From: Erodium maritimum
Lineage: Eukaryota > Streptophyta > Magnoliopsida > Geraniales > Geraniaceae
NCBI GenBank assembly: GCA_963921825.1
Contig: OY997588.1
Span: forward strand, 65,616,617-65,680,616
DNA length: 64,000 nucleotides
Reading direction: 5' to 3'
Below the pieces are notes generated by a model. The model was given only the letters and a program-made list of their open reading frames with translations. It was not told the DNA's origin and made no database searches. Below are positions 11,376 through 22,289 of the stretch, piece after piece. The position numbers and the translations under genes were made by a program. Position 1 is the stretch's first letter. Every line of letters starts with the position of its first letter.

Positions 11376-11539
11376 ACACCACTCCCCGACACACAGTCGG
11401 TTCGGGCAAACACAACCACAAACACAAGCAAGTTCAACAAACAGGCACTCAAGGCCACTCAAGACACCTCAACAGTAAACCTCGGACTCAACAGCCCCAC
11501 AGGCACTCACGGCCTCCCAAGACACCAAAATGACAATAC

Positions 11540-11886
11540 GGGCTCTCATGGCCACCCAAGACTCAGCAATAGTAACACGGGCTCTCAAGGCCACCCAAAA
11601 CTCAACAATAACCAACACGGCTCTCAAGGCCACCCAAACTCGACAATGACCAACACGGGCTCTCAAGGCCACCCAAACTCAACAACAATTAACACGGGCT
11701 CTCAAGGCCACCCAAACTCAACAACAATTAACACGGGCTCTCAAGGCCACCCAAACTCAACAATAATTAACACGGGCTCTCAAGGCCACCCAAACTCAAC
11801 AATAATTAACACGGGCTCTCAAGGCCACCCAAACTCAACAATAATTAACACGGGCTCTCATGGCCACCCAAACTCAACAATAATTA
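11540..11886. repeat. 39-bp tandem repeat in LTR B2
   Basis: About nine copies of 'acacgggctctcaaggccac' plus 'ccaaactcaacaataatta', spaced 39 bp (for example 11653, 11692, 11731). Because 39 is divisible by three, an open frame with a 13-residue period runs through 11646-11909. It has no start context or known homology and is not called a gene. Confidence 0.92.
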
Positions 11887-13764
11887 ACGCACAACAACCT
11901 CCGGCATAAACTATGCCTCCAACAGTCCTAAGATCGCTAGTTTCACAAACAACCTCCAGGCATGGTCATATGCCTCCAGTACTCCTAATATCAACAAGTT
12001 CACGAACAACCTCCGGGCATGGTCACATGCCTCCAGTAAATGAATTAACGCTAAGTTCTCTGCTCCTACGACACTACTAAGTGTCACATGCTTTTCTCAT
12101 AAACGCTACAATCTCGTATCATGCAATTCTAATAATTACTACGATCCCGTATCATGTAATTCTAATATTCGCTAACCTACTCAACCCACGACACCCTAGT
12201 GTCACATGCAATTCTACTGTTAACTTTCCCTAGTCAGGGCCGAGATCCGGCTACTTTTCCCTACCTCAACTGAAGAGCAACCGCTATGTTTCCTAGCTGC
12301 TGACGTTGTGGCCCGCTACCTCCGGGCTTTACTTCGATCGAAGCCAGACGCTAAAGATAACACGAAAGTCATAATTAGCGGCGGTTCTCAGGTTAATTTT
12401 AAGGTCACGATTTATCCAGTTTAAAACCGACAGTTGTCCTTTAAACTCGAGCGGGATAAAAGCGGGATCACGACGAATCGGGTTCGAGCCCTGAGCACAG
12501 AACTCGGTGCACGTTTCTCGAGGCATAGGTCCCGAGGTACGAGTCCCAAGGTCCGACCCGACGCTCCCGTTTTTGTCTCGTTCACAGTCCGATTAAACGT
12601 TCAGTTCCAAACCGTCTTAAATTAAACCTGACTTCAAAATTCTTTTATTTCAAATCCTTTTCCATTTAAATCTGATTTTTAAACCCCTTTCTATTTAAAT
12701 TAGGTTTTGTTATACTTTCCTTTTGAAAATTGCTTTCTTTTCACAGTTATGCTCCAACTTCGATTCCACACGCCCAAAATCAGTTCTTTTGATCAAAACA
12801 GATCTTAAGCCTTTTTGAATAAATCTGACTTTCGTTTTAAATTCAGTTTCCAAAAACGTTCCAGCTCACTCGTTAGGGTTTCCAAAGCCGATCCAGGTTC
12901 GTTCTAGTTTCCAAAACCGTCAACAATCCCCTTTTATTAAAACTGATTAAAACCCTTTTTCATTGCAACCGATTTTTCGTTTTAAGAAGCAAAACAAGTT
13001 CTTCTCGCTGAACCAAAATCAAACCACATTGTTTTGTTAAACCGATTGATTTTTTTGTTTCCATTTCGAATAGATCTAAAACATCAAGTTTCTGTCTTAA
13101 CCAAATCTAGAAAACGCTCGAAACCAATCAAGGCACGGAACAGAAACAGCGTTAAAAGGGAGAGAGAGAGCTCGGGTTTTAGACCGGCCTGCCACCGGCG
13201 AAGACGCCGGCGACCAAACCCCGTGGGTGAGAAGCTCACCGTGGACAAAGGGAAACGACGGGGTCATTGAGCACGGCGGGGATCCGCCTCGGATCTGAAC
13301 GAAGACGGACTGTTCCGTCCCGGATCTGTGCCCGCGCCGGCGAGTCCGTCTCGGCTCGGCCGTGCACGGCGACGGCGGGACTCAGGGACGCTCGGGCGCG
13401 GAGGGGAAAAGGGAGCTCGAAGACGATACTGATGGCGGCAACCGTGAGGGGAGAGGAGCTCGCCGTGGTTGAACGGAGGTCGGAGACGGTGATTTCCGGC
13501 GAGACAGGCCCGAGAGAGGGAGGGGTTCGGCGAGTTTATGGTGGACGGAGTTGAAAACGAAGGAGAAGAGGTGCGGTGGAGGTGGTCGGGGTTGCAGACG
13601 AACGGTGAGGGGGAGATGGCTCGGAGCACCGACGAGGTTTCGGCCGGAGACGAGAGGTGAGAGGGGGCGACGATCTGGTGAGGGCGGCGTGGTCAGGGGA
13701 GGAGGTTTCGAAGAAGACGAAGGAGGAGTGAGGGGAGGTGGGCTGCTGCGTGTGAGAGAGGGAG

Positions 13765-13801
13765 ACATTTAGGGTTTTAACCCTAAATGTGGGTATTTAT
13801 A
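13765..13801 (-). promoter_or_regulatory. TATA box and telo-box inverted repeat of LTR B2
   Basis: On the minus strand TATAAATA (13801-13794) is followed at once by a 26-base inverted repeat (13790-13765). Its 12-base arms, acatttagggtt and aaccctaaatgt, each contain a plant telo-box (AAACCCTA). Spacing places the inverted repeat at the expected transcription start. Promoter function is inferred. Confidence 0.6.
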
Positions 13802-13944
13802 CCCAGGCTTTGGGCCAGCAGGTTGGGCCAGGCCCAAAGGACAAACCAGCCCAGCAATTTTTTTTTATACACAAAACAAACTCGTTCCCAACCTCGACGT
13901 TATTATTTAGTGATTTAAACGTTAAAATTTTCTCGGTCTTTACA

Positions 13945-14657
13945 TTCAGCCTTACCCCACACTTTTCTTTTTTTTCACGAAAGAGATCTTGTATTTGTTT
14001 TTCTCTTATCTTTTAGGGGGAAGGGTGAGAGCACAAATTTTACAATATACCCGGCACATTAACAAAATACTTATTTCTCCAGTCATTTAAAATTTTATTC
14101 CCAACTACCAACCACAATAACCACACTCAAGAAGCACCTAAACCAAGAAATATGGGTTCGAAAAAAACAAAAAATATTTAAATGAAATGAAGGGCACATA
14201 GGGTTGTAATATTCAGGTCAGAAACGAAATGCCAAAGCTCAAATAAGGGTGACTAATGGGTAACAATAGATTCATAGGTAGGCAATTTAGCACAAACGGT
14301 CCAATAATAACCTATGATCATTTTACTAACCACCTAATTCCTCATTTTTATTTCTCCTCGAGGGGATATCTGTGAAGTTCTAGACTTAGGTTCCCATGCA
14401 TAGGAATTAGAGGACTCAAGCACACATCAAAGTAACTATCCAGAATGTAAACAAACGAGCATGTCTCACTACATGTGCTTACACAAGTCAATTCATTCAC
14501 TCTAATTGACGCACTCCTTTGATTTATGCAAGAAAAATGATCATGGTCAATAATTAAATCATTGAAACATTAAAATCATGTGCACTAAACTCAATAACCA
14601 CCAGAAAATTAATTAATTCTTTTTTTAAAAAAAATTTGAAACACAATGATGCATGAA
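13945..14657 (-). other. Athila/Tat-like internal region, second piece, non-coding
   Basis: Continues 9729-10482. No recognisable protein. The last 15 bases (14643-14657) are the left copy of the duplication made by the LINE insertion at 14658. Confidence 0.65.
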
Positions 14658-15334
14658 CCTCAAATACGGCTCGCGTTTGGGATCTATGTTGATTTTTCAG
14701 TGCTGGATCTGAGGTGTTGTCTCCGTGTGGTCTGCTTCCACAACACGGAGGCCAATACCCATCCCTTTTCATTGCTTGCTCCACTGGTTGCGGAGGTTGG
14801 GGGATCTACCGTTTGTTATCCAGTGATGGATGGCGGGACGTTTTTGTTCTCTCCTTATGTTGAAGCTCGGGTCTTGGTACTGGGTTCGTGGTTCGTGAGG
14901 TCGCCGTTGAATGTTTGGTGTTGCCATCAATGTAGTTTGGGCCTCAATTTTTTTGTGTTGTTGGTCGGCAGGAACTACTCGGAGTGTGTTCGCCGGCGTG
15001 CCTTGAGAAACAGTTCTGCGTTTTGCCAGAGTAGGAGTTGTGGGTTCTCCGATCGGGTGCTGGTGTCGGGGGCTGAATAGGTGTTGTATGTGGAGGTGAA
15101 TCTGGTTTGGCTAAGCATTAGCGTTGTTTTGGTGTTGTTTTGTTGGGCCAGTTTCCAGGCCCAATTTGTTAGGTCAGATGTGTTCTGACTGGTTTGTGGC
15201 CTGAATACCTTGGTCGTGCTTGAAAGCATGTGTTTTTATGGTTTTTGTGTTGAGGATTGAGTTTTGTCTCTCCTATTACTTTGTACTTAATTCTCTTAGG
15301 TATATTGATCAACAATAATATCGCTTATAAAAAA
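14658..15334 (+). mobile_element. 5'-truncated LINE 3' end with 15-bp target duplication
   Basis: 677-bp insertion ending in tcgcttataaaaaaa. It is flanked by acaatgatgcatgaa at 14643-14657 and acaatgatgcacgaa at 15335-15349 (one mismatch). A poly(A)-type end and a 15-bp duplication are the hallmarks of target-primed LINE insertion. Only 3'-UTR-like sequence remains; the open frame 14646-15080 has no known motif and starts in the target duplication, so it is not called a gene. Confidence 0.87.
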
Positions 15335-15349
15335 ACAATGATGCACGAA

Positions 15350-16047
15350 GCACACAATACAAACACACTAAGATCTGCGATCTCCCACCCCACACTTAAA
15401 ACCTTGCACTGTCCCTAGTGCGACTCAATCCTAAACATGCTCCTAACCACATACAGGCAACCCCACACTTGTGTAGAACAATCGATCAAATCAGAGAATT
15501 AAGATGTATAACCTATCAACACATCAAGTCGGGTGCTCAACACCCACCAGAAAAACATCAAAGTTCAGAAGTATATATTAAACATAATAAACAATAGAGG
15601 GATAGAGATACTGCCCCTTCACCGGTACTACTTTTTCCTGAATACTTGAAATTTTCTTTGTGTATGGTAAATGGAATGCTACTCCGCCCAAGTTAGTTCT
15701 CGAGAACTCGGCGCCAACAAATATGACTTTTACCCTCAAGCTTCAATCCTGTATCACCAACTTGCACAAATAATCAGAAAAAAGATAGAATAACATACAC
15801 AAATGAAAATGGGTAGGGACATTGGGTTGCCTCCCAACAAGCGTATGTGTTTAACGTCGTTAAATTGACGGGAAGAAGGTTCAATCAAGAGGCCTCCCAC
15901 AAATCCCATACTTCCATTGCATCATTCTCTTTAAATGTGAGTGCAAACGCGAGAAAAGAAATGCAATGTAGCACAAGATTGTTTTCATTTAGTTTTGTAA
16001 AAGTTCCAAACTCAATGCTAACTTCATCAAGCTTGCCTTAATAGAAT
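15350..16047 (-). other. Athila/Tat-like internal region, third piece, non-coding
   Basis: Contains gggttgcctcccaacaagcg (15824-15843). Its reverse complement, with 'tgttgggaggcaaccca', is a common landmark of Athila/Tat-type elements downstream of pol. No intact protein. The last five bases (agaat) are the left target duplication of LTR B3. Confidence 0.72.
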
Positions 16048-17708
16048 TGTAAGAACCACTCCCGGTCAACGCTAGTCAAATCGGCAAAAAACAGGAAAAT
16101 TTAAATTTTTTAGACAGACACTTAAATGAACCTAAATTTGACCCCGAGGGTCATACAGGACTTAAGATGACCCCGATATCGACCAAAGTGAGTTCCGGGG
16201 GACTCAGGGCAACTTCCTGACCAATTTGGGAAAGGTTGACTTTTTGCTGGAAAAGTCAACCGAGCGACGTTTTGGTCCATTCGAGGTCCGTTTTGGATCC
16301 AAAAAGCTTAGCCGTCGTCACAGGGGTCTTAGTTGAGCCGTTTCCTTTTAGCCCGTGAAGTTTCGTAATTTCTTGGAAAAAGTGCCCGTACGGGGCCCGA
16401 GACGGTCGAATTTCGCGAATCTGATTGGAAAATATCTAGAAGATATTTTTCAAAAAGGCATGGGACCCACTTGCCACTTGTCAAACAAGTGGTGGTGTTA
16501 GGTTTTTGGGGCAAAACAAGAAGACTACAAAGGAGAGGGGGTTCGGCCAACACTTCAAAAAAAGGAAAAAAAATAGAATTTAGAGAGAGAAAAGAAGAGA
16601 GAAAAGAAAGGGAGAAAAAGAGAAGAAGGGTTGGGGTTTTGTGACTTTTCCCGACCATCAAACCGATAGATCGTCTCAACGATCAAGGAATCGAGTTCCC
16701 ATCGACATTCTCTACGGTGAGCAACTATTCGATTTTCGTTTTGTTAAGTTTAAAAGTTAGGGTTTGGGTTAAAACTAGTAGTTTTTGGATGAGTTGAGGT
16801 GTGGGGTTCGTTGGAGACGTTTTGGAGCGAAGGTTGAACTTTTTCCGGTGACCGGAAGCTCGGGGGAGCTCCGGCCACCATGTAGGGTGGCTGGCCGGAC
16901 CTTGGGGTGGCTGGCCGGAGCTAGGACCGGCCACCACCATGGTGGACCGGCCCAAAACCGCCCCTAGCCACCCACGACCAAAGATGGCCGGGTGGGGCCC
17001 ACGTGCCCGAGTCTCGGGTTTTCGTTAGGATGATCCCCAAGTCGTTAATCCACACCCGGATCGAAATTTGGAATTAAATTGTGAAAGTTGTAATTGACGG
17101 GTTTAGAAACTTTAAACGCGAATTAAATTACTCGGAAGTCGGAAATTGATTCCGTCGAGTGCATAGGAACCCTTTAATTATTTTAAGACCGTAGAAACGA
17201 AAACGGGAATTTTTGGAGCCCCGGAAGGATGTTTTCCAATCCCGGGCAGATTCGCCGGGTCGGGCGAAACTGGCCTTTTCGGGTCCATTATCGACAATGT
17301 CGATTAATTGGGAAGTTTGGGAGTGATCGATATTGTCGAGGTTACATTTGGGCGTCAAGTTTATTAAAATTCAGTTTGTGCATGCGAACTTAAAAGTGTT
17401 TTAAATTGTGTTCTTATTAGACCGTGCCACCGATAGAGGAAAGGGAAAGCTGGGCGAGTGATCGTGATCACGCCGGAGCTTGATTTTGAGCTTTTGGGGA
17501 AAGCATACGAGGTAGGGAAAAGTAGCTGGATCTCGGCCCTGACTAGGGAAAGTTAACAGTAGAAATGCATGTGACACGGGGGTGTCGTGGGTTAAGTAAG
17601 TTTATCGAACAATAGAAAGGCAGGCGACACCGGGTGGTGTCGTATGATACGGGAACGTATCGAACAATAGAAATTCATGTGACACTTAGTAGTGTCGTAG
17701 GAGCAGTG

Positions 17709-19396
17709 TGTTGGGTCTCGAGGTAGGGTTGGAGATGAACCAACTCGCAGCGGAAAATCAAGGAAAACCAAGAGACGATTAAAACCATGAAACAACTAAC
17801 AAAGAATGGATTCACAAGAGAAAAATTCAGCACTAGTTCTTACCAAAACAAGAACACCGGGTAACGAATGATTGGCTTGAGTCTCCAAGACGCCTACGTA
17901 TCCACATGGGAATCAAAGCCACGTAGTTCTTCTCTTTGAGGACTCAAGAACACAAACATGGAGGTGGAAACTAGCCAAACCCGAAATGGCCATGGAAGAG
18001 GGAGAGAAAATGTGTTTCCTATTCTTGTCTTGTGTTTGTTATGTTGAAAAAGGATGACTTAAACATAACAAAACCCATACTTGTCCAACTAAAGGCATGG
18101 GACAAGTATGGTGTCAAGTAAGGTGTAAATAGGACAAAGTATGGCAAGACAAGATTGGGTTAGGTGGTGAATCACCAACACCTTAATCCTTGTCTTGCTT
18201 ACTTAGTACTAATTAATCAAGACTTGATTAATTAGTTCCATGGGCCTTGGTTGCATGGGCCTTTCATGGGCCTCTTGGAACATGGCCCGTGGCCATTTCC
18301 AACGAGGTCCCGTGATTCGCTCATCGCCTCCATGCCTTCCATACCGGAAATGTCCAACATTATCCGACGCGATCAATCCCAAGACTCCAAGCCTTGTCTC
18401 GATCTGTGAAGTCCTATTCACTTACGGGCGCATGACCCAAAACCCAGTTTTGGTCATGTCCCGAGACAACTCCCTTTTGCCCATTCTCCATAAATGTGTC
18501 AATGAGTTTCATCCTCCGGTGTGACCCTTAGGTTTATGCATGTCAATAGATCAACGTAAAATCCCATTTTACTTGATCCTATTTAAGTGGCAACTAACGA
18601 GACTTTAGTATTGCCTGACACTACATAACGAATCGACCCTGTCGATTCTAACCTTTCCATCGTCCCTGTCATTATCCTTTTATCTCCGATATCCTGATTG
18701 AGATAAGGCATAGAGCCGTCATCCTTATTATTCTCAATCACCGTTCCTTGATATGTGAGATGACTGAAGATATGATACCCAGTATCATGTGCATGGCCAT
18801 GCTATTCTTTCAGTCACTCTCGATCAAGCGGCCGAGAACCGATATCTTTCCCATACCTCAGTATGAGGGATAAATCCCTTAGCCGCCTTTCGTGTCACTC
18901 ATGTAGCCCGTCCCCAAGCCAATCCTGGCCGTTATGGAAGCCCTGTTACGGACAACGTTAGGCTCAGGTCAAACTCAGTTGTTGACTACATAGCGATCAC
19001 AAAGACTCTTTGGTCTAAGGATACATGACAAGCTACAACACTGAATATGTTCATGACTTAATCTATGGCACATATTCAGGGCGGGTCGTCCAATATCATG
19101 TCCCACATGATATCTATGATCAGACTCCGGAATCCTATTCCAATGACTAACAGAACGTAAGCCATAAAGAGCCATCTTTCATACTAGTCGCTTCTAGTGA
19201 AGCTTTGTTGACTAGGGACCCATCGAGTGTGATCTATCTCGATCTATGGTTCTATTCGCATGGTGGGCATAGATCAGAGCACACATCGATATATTACTCC
19301 AACACATAAGTAATATAAAGCCGCTTTAATTTTATTGCTAACGATGATATATACATTTGGACATTTATGATTGAGCTACGGGCACTAAGACTAACA
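17709..19396 (-). repeat. 3' LTR of the copia element
   Basis: 1688 bp, read on the minus strand as tgttagtctt...gagacccaaca. Its twin is at 24474-26161. A diverged solo copy lies at 41880-43541 and a partial relative at 62594-63728. The ORFs here occur identically in each LTR copy and are not genes. Confidence 0.95.
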
Positions 19397-19412
19397 ATCT
19401 CCCACTTGCCCT
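19397..19412 (-). other. Polypurine tract of the copia element
   Basis: Minus strand reads gggcaagtgggagat directly before the LTR, the usual copia form. Confidence 0.8.
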
Positions 19413-19547
19413 AGTTCCAATCTAAACTCCAATATGTCCCCATCGACTTTACATGTCTAACATGTTCAGGCAGTGACACTGCCTTAGTCAAAGGGTTGGC
19501 TATGTTATCATCTGTTGCAATATCGGTTATCTTCACTTCACCTCAGT

Positions 19548-19930
19548 TCAGTATTTATCTGATGAGGTGGATATGCCGCAGTACATGTTTGGATTTGTTA
19601 TACGATCTAGGCTTTTAGCTTGCGCAATGGCCCTTGTGTTGTCGCAAGATGGATTCACCGGGCTGGATGGGTTTTTAATTACACCCAGCCCTGCCATGAA
19701 TTTCCAAATCCACATAGCCTCCTTAGCTGCCTCTGCAACATCCATGTACTTGGCCTCTGTCGTAGATTCGGCAATGATATCTTGCTTTACGCTCTCCCAG
19801 CTAAAGCTATGCCATTCAGCGTAAACACATATCCTGATTGACTTCTAAAGTCATCTGGATTTGTCTTGGAAAACTAGCGTCTACTCATCCTTCGACGACT
19901 AGTTCAGCATCATCTTTCCCCCGGGTTAGA
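19548..19930 (-). pseudogene. copia RNase H, degraded
   Basis: The minus-strand ORF 19745-19548 has AAKEAMWIWKFMAGLGV and then SCDNTRAIAQAK, the 'CDN..AI.LA' block with its Asp. After it the expected HI.....H motif is scrambled. Upstream, around 19880, a VDASF remnant of the first RNase H Asp block follows a stop. So the domain is present but not translatable. Confidence 0.8.
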
Positions 19931-19983
19931 ATGATGTATACTGGTACAACATAAGGCTTACGAGACGTCTGGTCTCATACATG

Positions 19984-20964
19984 TCATGGCATATATGATC
20001 GATCCTGCCCCCAGGCGCATAGGATTCTCATCATCCTTTTCAGCTCATCAGGTGTCTTAAGACACTGAGTCTTGCTGAGATGAATGCCATGACTAGTGGG
20101 TAAGAGTCCTTTCTTTGAATCGAGCATTAAGAACCTACTCAATGCCTTTTTCACATAGGTTCCCTGACTTAAATCCAAGACCCTCTTGGTGCGATCTCTA
20201 CATATCTTAATCCTTAAGATATAAGAAGCATCGCCTAAGTCCTTTATTGAAAAACACTTCCTCAACCAAGCTTTAGTCTCGTGCAAGGTTGGGATGTCGT
20301 TTTCAATGAGAACCAGAAAGGTAATCTTGCTCCCACTAGCCTTCTTATAAACGCAAGATTCATCCTCGTTCTTGATTAAGCCAAATCCAATTACAGCTTC
20401 ATCAAAACGAAGGATCCAACTCCGAGAAGTTCGTTTCAATCCATATATGGATTTCAACAACTTATAAATCTTTCCTTTATTCTTCGGATCGTCAAAACCT
20501 TTGGGCCGAGACATACAAATGTACTCAGTCAAATTTCCATATAGGAAAGCGGTTTTGACATCCACTTGCCATATCTCGTAATTATGATACGCAGTTATGT
20601 CAAGAAGAATTTGGATCGATTTTGACCATAGCCACTAGGGAGAAGGTTTCCTCATAGTCAATCCATGCCTATAACCTTTCGCCACCAGTTGAGCTTTGTA
20701 GGTCAGAGGGTTGCCGTCCATGTCCATCTTCACCTTGAAGATCCATTTGCATCCGATGGTCATTACCCCATTGATGGGATCAACCGGTTCCCAGACTCGG
20801 TTGTCCGACATGGATTGCATTTCCTCCCTCATGGCTCCCAGCCATAACTCGGAGTTGGGCCCATCCACGACTTCCTGAAAGGTGGCTGGATCATCGTGAT
20901 CCACCATGACTTCATTGTCACCTCCGGATACCATATCTTGGAGGTGGAAGATTGATCCTTTCAA
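19984..20964 (-). pseudogene. copia reverse transcriptase lacking its YVDD motif
   Basis: Minus-strand fragments 20964-20635 and 20565-19984 carry the copia RT in order: W..AM..E (about 20865), GCKWIFKVK (about 20755), AQLVAKGY (about 20690), then MDVKTAFLYGNL (20565), SIYGLK (about 20450) and SCVYKK (about 20350). At about 20310 the protein reads FLVLIENDIPTL, where the family has FLVL-YVDD-ILLI-.NDIPTL. The seven residues YVDDILL are missing in frame, so the catalytic Asp pair is gone. A frameshift separates the two pieces near 20600. Confidence 0.88.
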
Positions 20965-21052
20965 ATCGCCTTGGACCTTCCGGAATTGTAATAGGAATTG
21001 GTTCTTACTCTACGACAATCTCTGGCTCCTTTCTACTGGGTTGCCAATTGGT

Positions 21053-21322
21053 TTAGACGGATCTGTACCATCCTGAATTTCTTCGAGATGCACAGTCCTC
21101 CCAATGACGTCTTTGGAAACAAAACTCCTTTTCCATAAAGACCCCGCCCCATGCGACGAACACCATGTTCTCACTGGGATTGTAGAAGTAGTATCCCCTT
21201 GTTGCTTTGGGATACCACACGAAGGTGCATATCTCAGATCTTGGTTCGAGCTTAGTCGAAACCAAATGTTTCACATAAGCCTCGCAACCACAAATCTTTA
21301 GGAAGGACAAAGCGGGCATCAT
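21053..21322 (-). pseudogene. copia integrase C-terminal region
   Basis: 89 codons with MMPALSFLKICGCEAYVK and later YPKATRGYYFYNP, the 'L..FGC.AYV' and 'G.....GY.......' blocks that follow the copia integrase core. The usual region joining it to the core (about 21330-21500) is frame-broken. Confidence 0.8.
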
Positions 21323-21500
21323 CCCGTACCATTTTTAAAATGGTGTCCCTTCCACACCATTCGTCGAAGCCCGATTCACTATGAATGTGGTCGTCTCTAG
21401 AGCAAAACCCCTAAAAGAGATTGGGAGATCAGTCCAACTAATCATGGAACAGACCATTGTCTAACAATGTCCGATTTCTCCGTTTGGCTACACCTTTCAA

Positions 21501-22289
21501 CTACAGTGACCTAGGAGGAGTCCATTCCAAAAGGATCCCATTCTCTTTTAGATGATCTAATAACTCTGTGGTCAAGTATTTTCCACCTCGATCCAATCGA
21601 AGTGCCTTAATACCTTTGTCGAGCTGGTTTTCTACTATAGTCTTAAACTCTTTGAATTTATCAAAAGCTTCAGACTTATGTCTCACCGAATAGACATAAC
21701 CATATTTACTGTAATCATCAGTAAATGTGATAAAGTAGCTAAAACCCCTCCTGGCAAGTGAACTTATTGGTCTACACACATTCGAGTGTATCAGCCCCAA
21801 TAATTCACCAGCCCTTTCATCGCGATCGATAAAGGGCACTTTAGTCATTTTGCCCATCAAACAAACCTTGCACCTATCGATCGAATGGAATTCGAATGAA
21901 CCTGAAAACCCGCACTTCTGAAGTGCTGATAGGCGCTTCTTGTTTATGCGACCCAAATGACAGTACCATAACAGAGTTAGGTTTAAATCGTTGGATTTAG
22001 ACCTCTTGGTATTAACGGAATATATAGAACTTGAGGCATTGTTACCCATATCTAATATGTACAATCCTCCAACCATGTCAGTACTGGTATAAAACATATC
22101 ATTGCATAGAACATTGAAAACTCCATTTCCAATATTAACATTATATCCTTCCTTGTCAAACACGGATACAGATATAATATTCCTACTAAAAGTAGGTATG
22201 CAATATACATTATACAATACTAAGACAAGGCCTCTTGGCAAAGCAAGAATCATGGATCCTACAGCAGTTGCCATAACTCTGAGGTCCAT
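21501..22289 (-). pseudogene. copia pre-integrase and integrase core, first Asp changed
   Basis: 262 codons. The protease-end and zinc-binding region at residues about 100-150 reads LLWYCHLGRINKKRL, where the family has WH..LGH, so two His positions are altered; the CKVC pair is kept. The integrase core follows: IHSNVCRPISS has Asn where the first catalytic Asp (HSD) belongs, then FTDDYSKYGYV and LRLDRGGKY, which keeps the second Asp. The frame ends with TPP just before the third catalytic region. Predicted inactive. Confidence 0.88.

Larger units (their letters stand above)
10483..13944 (-). mobile_element. Family B solo LTR with a divergent half (B2), TSD ttcag
   Basis: On the minus strand it starts tgtaaagacc and ends ggggcgtggca. 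The 5-bp duplication ttcag is at 10478-10482 and 13945-13949. No primer site or polypurine tract adjoins it, so it is a solo LTR (3462 bp). From 10483 to about 12271 it matches the other family B LTRs, including the hairpin at 10754-10771 and the ctagtcagggccgagatc block. From about 12272 to 13944 it is unrelated to them. That half has its own TATA box and a GC-rich, purine-skewed stretch (13160-13760). ORFs in the GC-rich part on both strands look like compositional artefacts. Confidence 0.9.

Noticed and set aside
11540..11886. CRISPR-like direct repeats
   Set aside because: Units are contiguous with no unique spacers, lie inside an LTR and the DNA is eukaryotic.
11646..11909. Open frame with a 13-residue repeating peptide
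   Set aside because: It is the translation of a 39-bp tandem repeat inside an LTR; openness follows from the period being a multiple of three.
13264..13772. ORFs of 95-128 codons on both strands
   Set aside because: The stretch is GC-rich and purine-skewed, frames are open on both strands at once, and no motif is present. It is the 5' UTR-like part of an LTR.
14646..15080. 144-codon ORF
   Set aside because: It begins in a target duplication and spans LINE 3' UTR-like sequence; no known motif.
18209..19175. Repeated ORFs of 66-94 codons at 18209-19175, 24974-25940 and 42427-43320
   Set aside because: They recur identically in copia LTRs and overlap on both strands; there is no protein family match.
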